This document shows positions 55,455-64,000 of a stretch of 64,000 nucleotides of DNA, piece after piece (the stretch's first letter is position 1; every line of letters starts with the position of its first letter). Origin of the DNA: Timema cristinae (lineage: Eukaryota > Arthropoda > Insecta > Phasmatodea > Timematidae); assembly GCA_039000515.1 (NCBI GenBank), contig JBCFYV010009882.1, positions 107,278,821-107,342,820 on the forward strand, read 5' to 3'. Under the pieces are notes generated by a model. That model did not search any database, was not told the origin of the DNA, and saw only the letters and a program-made list of their open reading frames with translations. Both the position numbers and the translations under genes were made by a program.

Positions 55455-55820
55455 AATTAAGGAAATATACCCACATTTGCGTGGGAGAGTAGAAGGAAAC
55501 GATTGAATAAGATCTCAAAATACCCTTAGCAGGGATTTGAACCCCCAGAGAGTATGATTGTATCTTGACGTTTTGTCTGCCCACGTTTAGTCCAACTTGG
55601 TCGCCTACCTACTTTACGGTCCTGTGTTACACTTCTTATCTTTATCACTTCTAGGAAATTTTGCTTGCGGACTTGACTGTTTATCGGTCAGCCAGCCTCC
55701 TACTTGTTTAAACAAACCAATAATGCTGCCAACATGATGACTGGAATTCACCAGTTGGTATAACGTTAGCAACGCCATCTATTTTGAGAGATAAAAGCTC
55801 AACACACAGCCAGAGAGGGT
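55455..55820 (-). repeat. SINE fragment plus unknown interspersed repeat, minus strand
   Basis: 55460-55620 is a minus-strand SINE-like piece with GATTTGAACCCCCAG. From about 55540 to 55815 the sequence is an inverted match to 60043-60305: AACGTTATACCAACTGGTGA, GGTTTGTTTAAACAAG and TAGAAGTGATAAAGATAAG on the minus strand. The repeat family is not known to me. Confidence 0.7.
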
Positions 55821-57640
55821 AGGCAGAGCCTTAAGGCAAATTAAAAAATATGATGTATTTGAACATAATCTAATAAAACATTGAAGCAGTAAACAATAAT
55901 CTATATTACTCTGGTGAAACAATAGTTTTTAGATGATTATGATAGCTTAATTCACTAAACTCCTTGAACAATATGAACTGTACATCGCCATCAGATGTGA
56001 TTAGATTATCAGTCAAATTCCATTATAAGATAGGTTACCTTTTGTAAACAATACTGTTCATGTTTATAAAATGAATATGGTAGAGAAATGCGTATTTGTC
56101 TGACCCCGTTACCCCATAAGTACCATGTTATTGTTCCATAATAAACTGATCGCCTGACAGTCTACGATTCTTCATTTAAAAGAGATTAAAGCAATCAAGT
56201 AAAAGTGGTCGTCTTGAATTATTGTGAACCACACCCTTCATCATTCTTCTAGAAGACAGTGAAGCTGATATGGTTTTGTTTCCACCTTGTCTCGCTTGAA
56301 CAGTCAGCATCTTCGACCTTTCTTGCTCTTTCCTGTAGGAATATTTGCTACTGATTCATTTGAGGAAGTCTATTTACACAATGTGAGTCAGCTGTTCATT
56401 TATAGAGTTTGTATCAAATTAGAATTTGTAAACCTGGCTGGAATAGACGGTAAAACATTATGATTATGTGAATAACCTTTTATTATTGACAAAAAAAATA
56501 TACAGCTTTTTAATTTTGAATCTATACCACTAATGCCTAGCTAAGACCAAATACGTTTTTTTTCTTTAAAAAAGCAATTTATTCTTCTTATGTCACGTAA
56601 ATAGTGATGTGAATGTAGTGACGTAGCGATGAAAGTGTTCAGGTGGGACAATGTCCTCTCTCTTATGACCTTACACAAAGATTATTTATTAACAACTTCT
56701 TCTGATAAAAGGGATCGACAGGGTAGCCTAGAGCTGATGCAAACACATTAACTTGGAATGGGAATGGTAAAATCCCCTTTTGTGCACCCGGCTGAAATTC
56801 AAATCTGTAACACGATATTGACGGCTTAGGTGCTCGCATAAAATAGAAATCAAGCATTTTCTAGTTTGAGGAATTTCAAGCTACTCCGTTCCACGACATG
56901 ACCTATGAATTTCGGTTTCCCCGTTTATTTGGAAGTGGCTTGAATTTTTTAAACAACAATTAAACAATATTATTTGAAGGTGACAAATCTGCATCGATAT
57001 ATTTGAATTGGCACGTCATATTTGAAAATTATAATCCCATTTAATATTGTTGTGGATAAATAACATTGGAATTAAATTAGGTGATTATATATTTTTATAT
57101 GCTACATAAATAATTTTCACAATTGGGTTTGAAAACAATTGTTAAAATTATAATCATTTTAGCCTGCAGTTTTCTAAAAAAATAAAAGAAAAAAAGAAGA
57201 AAATAAACGATTAAATATTGTTATTATTAATCTTAATTTAACAATTGCTAATTGTTAACATTTTTAAAAAGGCTTACATGACACTCTTTAAAACTTTATT
57301 AATGTAATGTGCACAAATTACATCTTTTTAAAAATAGCCCAAAAATTTAAGTAATACATTAAAATATAGAGATGTCGTTAATAAAAAAATATTATTTCTT
57401 TTAAGTTAATTCATAAGCCAAAATACCAAAATTTAGGTTTCACTTGTTACAAACAAAAAGCACGTATATAGTTATATTTTAAATTAGGTACAGCATGAGG
57501 GTTTTATCTCTAAGTAATTACACATTTATAATTTTTGATTAATATACTGTGATTAATAATCGGGATCAAACTCAATTTTTAATTTATATAGTTACTTGTA
57601 GCGCTACAAGCGGCGATAGGTAGAGACACATTCAGGCGCA
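55821..57640. other. No gene seen; upstream DNA of the aldo-keto reductase
   Basis: AT-rich, without recognisable coding sequence or repeats. A balanced patch at 56200-56330 is unassigned. Confidence 0.4.
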
Positions 57641-57670
57641 TGTTGCACGATTATGTTGGTAGTTGTTTAA

Positions 57671-57720
57671 TGACGTCATACAGCGTATTTATAAAACAGT
57701 GCACACAATCAGCTGTCCCA
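57671..57720 (+). promoter_or_regulatory. Putative core promoter of the aldo-keto reductase gene
   Basis: TGACGTCA at 57671-57678 is a perfect CRE palindrome. TATAAAA at 57690-57696 is a TATA box, and a TCAG-type initiator lies at about 57709-57713. The predicted start site is about 20-30 bases after the TATA box, giving a 5' UTR of about 55-60 bases before the ATG at 57771. The spacing is right for an RNA polymerase II promoter; CREB/ATF regulation is inferred. Confidence 0.6.
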
Positions 57721-57770
57721 GTTGCTGCTGTTTTGTTAAGGATTACTACTTTGTTTGATTGATTGTTACA

Positions 57771-57845
57771 ATGGCAGCGAAAGCAACACTAATTACTCTA
57801 AACAACGGCAAGAAGATACCAGTGTTGGGTTTCGGCACTTGGCAA
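57771..57845 (+). CDS. Aldo-keto reductase, first coding exon
   Basis: It encodes 25 residues beginning MAAKATLITLNNGKK and ending KIPVLGFGTWQ. L-N-N-G-x-K-I-P-x-L-G-F-G-T-W is the conserved N-terminus of the aldo-keto reductase superfamily (AKR1-like): the beta-hairpin and first strand of the barrel that binds NADPH. These enzymes reduce aldehydes and ketones in the cytosol. The exon ends in phase 0 directly before GTAAGT at 57846-57851, the usual place for an intron in this family. The ATG is the only one in frame after the putative start site. No second exon is seen in the remaining 6.1 kb, so intron 1 is long or the rest is lost; about 290 residues are missing from the window. Confidence 0.85.
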
Positions 57846-60042
57846 GTAAGTTCTAGCCGTGGCACTTGATATTCTAATTACATGATTAATTATTTGTTGT
57901 TTCTAAATTGTTTTTTTTTATCAAACCTAATTGTGTTCTCAACTCTGGTCCGGATTTTGGTCCCCGATCTTGTTCACTGGGAAAGATTTTCCCTCTACAA
58001 AGTTGCTTCCCATCTTAATTCCTTACAAGGTTGTTCATTTTATTTAAAATTCGCCCCTATTCTTTTCCATTATACAAATATATCATGTAGCATAATCATT
58101 TAGTTGTTTAGGCCTACTTTAGTTAAATTTTAACAATGTCTTAGTTTACGTTAGATTTGAATTGCTTTCACGAGAGCTCTTCCTTTTGGGATATTGCTAA
58201 GCCATCTTCGTTTTACATTAGTGCTGTAAGTTGGGAGAAAGGTGCAGACAAAGATTTCGACAAAAGAACGAAAAATGTTCATCCATGCACTCGCGAATAT
58301 ATAATATATATATATATATAGGATACTAAGACGTCTATAAGCTGATTTTTTATGGTAAATAATGGCAGGGATTAAATTTGGAGTGCTATCAGTTCAACGT
58401 ATAGATATCCTGGCTACATAGCACCTCCTCGCTCAAAGCTTGACAATTAGATTACATTTTTTAAATAATGGCAAAAGGGGTGATGAGAGGGCACTTCCCC
58501 ATGAAAATAGTTTTTTTAATTTTCGAATAAATTGGCCACCCTGCACTTTGAAACAATAAAAACAAACTTCAAATAGCTTCTAAACACATCAAACATATTT
58601 GGCAAGGACTGTTCTTAAATCTTCTAAGGCCATCAACATTTCATAAAAATCTGAGGAAAGACCACTCCAAATAGATTCTATAGAAGTATAATTTCCTAAA
58701 TAACTCCAGGCGAGGACCTCTCCAATAGCATAAAGGCATCCAAATGCCAAACTTTGGGCAGGGGAAGGCCCCCTGAACTCTTTATGCTTGGGGGAGGCGA
58801 GATAAATTCCTCAAAACATTTTTGTTTATTACCCCCACCCCCTGCGGCCTTGGTTCAAAGAGTTATAAACATGGTTAAAGTGGAGTAACCTCATAAATCC
58901 GACCCCCTTGAACAGAAATTTGACCTTACTTTTCCATACTTTTTTTTAGGTTTCTTCATAAAAAAAACATGCTGGAATCTGCCTGTTTGGGAAAAAATGA
59001 TAAAAAAACACTACTTTTTGACCCAACTTTTTCCGGGGTCCCTATCAGGAAAACACATTGAATATATCTACAGAAGGAAAGTAGGATTTAGAGGAAATGT
59101 AGCCTAATTTGTGTGAAGGGAAGCAAAACCATTTAGGAAACATCTCAACACACTCCCAAGACTCTAATTCCTTCTTCCCAATCACCGGCCAACCAGACGA
59201 GACGACACTGGTGCTTTGTTTGCGTGTCAGGGATATTTGCAGTTCCATCTGTTGATTATTTGTTAAAGCAGATTTATTAAGCCAAACGTTATCACTCTTA
59301 CAGGGAGCCTTGTCGCAGCTGTTAAACTGTCAATTCTCCAGCAGCCCCATTCCAACTTCTACCACCTCATTACAGACAATCTAGTGTTTTGCGAGATGGT
59401 GTCTCAGACTGTGTGACCACTGCTGGCTCGACTAGGGCTTGCATGCAGCAAGAACGAGGCTGAGGGAAACAGGAGGGGATGTGATGTATTAGGACGGGTC
59501 TAGGATCTGTGCTGGTTCAGGGGAGTTGTGAAAGAGGCTGCACGTAGGCTCTGTTTCGCTCAGCGCATTCTTCTGGTACGTCTGTTTCTCAAAACTATCC
59601 TATCTTTTAAACCACATCTTGTCTTTTTAATCATTATAAAACTAATACATTACAAATGTATTACTGTATTCATGGCAATTTTAAAACACTGCACAAATGG
59701 GTTAAACAAATGTTTTTTTTAATGTCTAAATATGACATTTTTTTCGAGTTGTGCAAACTTAAAAAAAAACACAATATTGTAAAAACGATAATTTTGAATG
59801 TTAAACCAATATTGAAACAATCTATTTTATACGACCATATTTTGGAGTCTTCTGGTGGAAAAACCTATCTAGACTCATACAAGAACACACGATTCAGCTT
59901 GTTTGTAATATCATTTTTTAGCACATCTCTTAGTTTAATAATGATAATAATAAATTCATAAATCCTACTTTGATAAGTTCCATTTGCCAGTAAACATTTT
60001 TGTGTATGTTTGTGGGGGTTCTTAATGGTTTCTCTACCGTCG
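57846..60042 (+). other. Presumed intron 1 of the aldo-keto reductase, first part
   Basis: AT-rich, with a short (TA)n at about 58299-58319. GGCCGCAGGGGGTGGGGG read on the minus strand at about 58840-58857, preceded by AACCAA, resembles the end of the MITE at 40890. No aldo-keto reductase exon motif (such as the D-x-A-x-x-Y-x-N-E region) is visible in any frame. Open frames here are short and unrecognised. Confidence 0.45.
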
Positions 60043-60310
60043 TTGGGGGTGTGTTGAGCTTTCAGCTCTAAAAATAGATGGCGCTGCTAACGTTATACAA
60101 ACTAGGGAATTCCAGCCATCAGGCTGGCCGCATTACTGGTTTGTTTAAACAATTGGGAGGCTGGTTGACCAGTAATCTGTCAAGGCCGCAAGAAAACTTT
60201 TCCTAGAACTGATAGAGATAAGAAGTGCAGGGCCCACCGGACTGTAAAATGTGCAGGCGACCTAAGTTGAACTAGTCGTGGGGAGAACAAGCATTGAGAT
60301 ACAATCATGC
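60043..60310 (+). repeat. Unknown interspersed repeat, second copy
   Basis: A plus-strand match to the minus strand of about 55550-55815: AACGTTATACAAACTAGGGA, GGTTTGTTTAAACAATTGGG, TAGAACTGATAGAGATAAG and GGCGACCTAAGTTGAACTAG. It differs by about one base in six by eye. Together the two copies form an inverted pair around the aldo-keto reductase exon. Confidence 0.75.
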
Positions 60311-61679
60311 TCTCGATCCAGCAAGACGCTTCTGTCTGACACGCCCGAAATAAGCCAAAAACCGGTCGGGGAATTAAAGAGACCGAAAATGTTCACGATT
60401 ACAATATTTTCTTTATGTGTATGAATGATTATATTTTAAAAAGGGAAAGAGTGAAATCATAGTTTTGTGAAAAAATACAGTCCTTTGAAATTGTAAACAT
60501 GCCTACCAGTATACGGCGACACTTAACTTCCTTATACCTCGCATTAGTGTAAATCTTTGAGTAGCTTGGATGGGTAATAAAACGTGCTGAATGACTTTTT
60601 CACTGTTAAAATAATTTATACCAGTATTTCATGAGCTTTGGTCAGTTTTGTACCCATTTTGGGGGCCATGGCCTAAGGGGTCATCCTTAAATTAAGTAGG
60701 GATTTGGGGGTGGGCTAAGTTCTAGCAGTAAGTTAAACAAAACCTTAACAGATGAAATAAAATAAATAAATGCCATCACATTACATCAAAATCTGCGTTA
60801 ATTTGTCTATCAGACTTAAATACAGGGGTGATTGTTTTAAATGGGGTGAATTAAATTTAGGAGTACTGTATGTTGTATTCACATCATATTTTAAGACTCA
60901 TAAAACTCAACGGTGCAGCGAGAAAATATGGAAAATTAACACTTGAGTCCATATAAATATTGCACTAGAAAAATATTCTTGATTTAGTTAATTTTATTTT
61001 TATACGATACCTTTTTAACTACAAAAGAGTATTTTCATTTTTAGTACCTATGTCATCTACTGAGTGTTTCCTAAACTCAAAGCACATGGACATAGGACGT
61101 TTGATACAAAAATGGTGTGAAATAGAGGGGATATATCAAAATGTACTGCCCTGAAATAGATAGAGATAGAAGAGAAACAATGCTTTATGCTCTAAATATA
61201 GTATGTGTGAAATGATAGTGTTGAGGAAAAATACATCAATTCAGGATGATACACAACACTCTCATTCATGCGCGACACAATCACCCATACCCATAGTTTC
61301 GTAAACGTGAACCCCTATACCTCGGTCTATCTATAGAACATAGACTACTGAAAATAAATTAGAGTTTCCCAACAAATTTAATACCTCTAGGCCAGATTAT
61401 TTAGTTTTAATTTTAACTATATGTACATGGGTGGACCTTATACTTTAAAGGTGAATATTCCGAACCAGAACATTACACCCAAACATATTCATATAACATA
61501 TACAACACCCAGTTCCCCAGTAGTCATTGTATCGCTATGTAGGGGGAAAAACCTAATTTCAGATGCGGTGGTAACGAACACACAGTCCACAGTTCATGAA
61601 ATTAATAGTACAAATATACATTTATCTTAATTTAGCACTAAAGCCTATTACATTTTAAAAATTCTATTTAATTTAACAT
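60311..61679. other. No gene seen (continuing presumed intron)
   Basis: AT-rich, unassigned. The 69-codon plus-strand frame at 61421-61630 shows no known domain. Confidence 0.4.
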
Positions 61680-61745
61680 TATTATTATTATTATTATTAT
61701 TATTTAGCACCACGTCTTACTACCCGTTCGTGTTATACACTTAAT
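61680..61745 (-). repeat. SINE tail fragment with (ATT)n
   Basis: An (ATT)n tract of about 28 bases followed by AGCACCACGTCTTACTACCC and GTTCGTGTTATACAC. Only the shared tail is present, as expected for a 5'-truncated SINE. Confidence 0.85.
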
Positions 61746-62159
61746 TTGACAATAATGTACCATTAATAATCTAAACATAGTTTAAAATTAAATCTGTACA
61801 TGGGATTAGAACCCGTGTCAAGGTGTCCTTTACATTATTATGTGCAAATACACACCTGTGAAAGGACTTGGATACATTGCAAATAATAAGTGCACTGTAC
61901 TAACTTGTGAGTTAGTTACACAGGTTATTACAAATAAATGTCATTCAGGATAATGTTGATTAAAAATACATAACTATAAGAGATTAGTGTCATCAATATA
62001 ACATATTTCTTTTCATACAAACATTAAATTGGGAGCCAGTGTTCAGTAATAAAACAGCACCTTGTGTACATTCCATGTTTATTGAATGTTCTAAGTAGTT
62101 TACAGAGATTACATGTCAATATCGAGTATAAAAACAGTTATAATAATAATAATATTAAT
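61746..62159. other. No gene seen
   Basis: AT-rich filler; nothing recognised. Confidence 0.35.
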
Positions 62160-62910
62160 ATTAATAGCTAAGCCGGTTCGAACTCGAATCGTAGTAAGAT
62201 TCGAATTCCATTCAAAATTTAGAATATTTTACAGATTCAATCCAAAATTTAAAAAATTAGTATTGGAAAGATATGAATTGGATTTGAAATCTCTAATCTA
62301 AATAGATCCTAGATTCAGATTCGATGAGTTTAGCTTAAAATTCGAGTTTATAATTCTTACTTGAGTTGGAGGTCGTAAAAGAATCACATGGGTGGCAGTT
62401 GTCTGTGACACTGAATATAGTGTTTTAAGTAGCTAGGCCTACCATTTTTTTAAATTAAACAACCTTTGCACATTAATTGAAAAAAAAAAGGTGTGGTCTT
62501 TATTTGATGTTTCACCTTTTGAGATTAGTTTTATTGCATAGGCCTAAATTTTTTGTTAATAAACCTAAACTGTGTCTATAATGACTATCATATTTTGAAA
62601 TATTCTATTATTGGATTGGCACTCGGAAACTTAACATAGTGAAATATTCAACATGGATTATATTCGAAATATGATCATATTAAGCCTAAAATAAAGGGGT
62701 TGATTCAGTTTTGAACCTATTTTTAAAATAAAATATTCAATCCAATTTTGTTGATTTAATCAACAGATTCGATTTTATCAAATAAACTAGCATAAGATTC
62801 GTTTATCAGATTCAATTTTTTGAAGCTTGAGATTTTATTTGAGTCAGCCAAGATTCGGATTCGATTTGAAACTGAAAATAATAATGGATTCGCACAGTCT
62901 TAATAAAAGG
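62160..62910. repeat. GATTCGAATT-rich repetitive segment
   Basis: GATTCGAATTC, CAGATTCGAT, AGATTCGTT and similar words recur on both strands. The right side ends GGATTCGCACAGTCTTAATA, resembling the end of a DNA transposon. It may be an old palindromic MITE; ends and target duplication were not found. Confidence 0.35.
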
Positions 62911-63772
62911 CCTAGTAATAATATATTTTTTAAATATTTAAATTAATATTATTCTAGACACAAAACATATGTATTTATAGCTTTGCTAGCAATCTTTTTT
63001 ATTTAGTTTTATAGATGTTGAAAGTTAGCAGTTGGTAATCAATATCTTGCTCAGATGTCATAGAAAAAAAATCTTTATGCATTAGCGCTCTCTGTATTTG
63101 TGTTTATGTTTTGGCCTTATTGAACAAAAATTGGCAAATATAGAAACTTATGGAATGAACCAATGGGAGAGGTAAAAATGATATGGATTGAAACCATGAC
63201 GGTGTTTTCCATATTTAATATCTGCAGCATTAGACATTTGTATCGCACTTAACAACTGGATCCAAGGCCGTAAACAGAAATTTATTTTGGGAGCCTGTCA
63301 CCTGACAAGTATCCCAGCAGTTGGCAAGGTATTTTTAAGCACCGAATCCTGCTTAAAACATTTTTTTTTAAATATAACAATACTTTCGTCGGGAGGTGTT
63401 TAAGAACCTCTAAACACACATTCTCGTTTCACCACTTAGTGAGGGATTGACTGGCTGACACTTCCACAGCGATGACCAGATTTGTAGTCCTCTTTAGTTT
63501 TTTATTCACATGTCAATATATACTTCTAAACGTATAGTTTAATACATCATCAGTAAATGAATACATTCATATTAGTTGATATTTTTACTATTACGATTTT
63601 CATTATTAATTACTTTTTTATATAACTATTAATCAGTATATAACATTATTTAGCCATTTTTGTTTATCTTATTTTCTCGTGTAAATATACGTGCTTGTAA
63701 GGTACTTGGTGTACTTTTCAGTGCTGGCCTGTGATAGGTCTTATGACTGTTGGCCAGCACTAATAAAGGAAA
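62911..63772. other. No gene seen; MITE-like end at about 63265
   Basis: CCAAGGCCGTAAACAG at 63263-63278 resembles the left end of the MITE at 40890 (CCAAGGCCGTTGTCAG). Its other end was not found. The rest is AT-rich. Confidence 0.35.
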
Positions 63773-64000
63773 TTATTATTATTATTATTATTAGCACCGC
63801 GACTTACTACCCGTTCGGGTTATACGCACTTATACTAATGTGTAATGGTAGGGTGATTGTGAGATGAAATGAAGGACCTACAGTTTAACGTGGAATCCGA
63901 ACCACGGTGGTGACCTGGCATTCCACACATTCACAAGATGTCTTGTCAGAGGTGAAGGAAGAGTTTGGTAATCAGATAAATCTGTGCCTGGACCGAGGAT
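63773..64000 (-). repeat. tRNA-derived SINE, family A, cut by the window edge
   Basis: (ATT)n, the tail AGCACCGCGACTTACTACCC, the body GAACCACGGTGGTGACCTGG and the beginning of the head (GGACCGAGGAT). The tRNA-like promoter part lies outside the window. Confidence 0.9.

Overview
The window is nuclear DNA of a eukaryote, most likely an arthropod and probably an insect. It is AT-rich and intron-bearing. It contains a Ty3/gypsy element, an R1-type LINE, several hAT elements, a MULE and many tRNA-derived SINEs. There is one recognisable piece of a conventional host gene: the first coding exon of an aldo-keto reductase at about 57.77 kb, with a promoter-like region and a GT donor. The species cannot be named from the sequence alone. 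Nearly everything else that codes is decayed transposon DNA.

Layout. 1-10 kb: a decayed gag-only retroelement copy (1-1812), then a Ty3/gypsy copy (LTR 3937-4704, gag-pol 4758-9727) whose integrase is split by a 1.14 kb solo LTR. 10.8-41.5 kb: one minus-strand LINE, broken by a 1.0 kb hAT element (11280-12303), by a 360 bp MITE (40890-41249) and by a 27.4 kb block (12838-40269) with hAT-type inverted ends and an 8 bp target duplication. Inside the block are a hAT remnant, SINEs, inverted arrays of about 150 bp repeats (18.93-21.87 kb), a complete gag-only LTR element (24525-30318), a MULE with a spliceosomal-type intron (about 30.44-34.15 kb) and a 2.8 kb BED-finger hAT element (34447-37275). 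41.6-43.5 kb: a hAT element carrying a solo LTR. 45.36-47.69 kb: a 5'-truncated R1/LOA-type LINE. 49-64 kb: SINEs, simple repeats and the aldo-keto reductase exon.

How the parts work together. The gag-only element has near-identical LTRs but no pol, so it probably moved using enzymes from an autonomous relative. Its LTR carries conserved heat-shock-element motifs, and the LTR end with its primer-binding site is repeated in tandem. The gypsy LTR, different in sequence, shows the same tandem architecture. The SINEs share one 3' tail joined to different tRNA-like heads, which suggests that one LINE machinery served several families. Target duplications allow much of the nesting order to be read directly.
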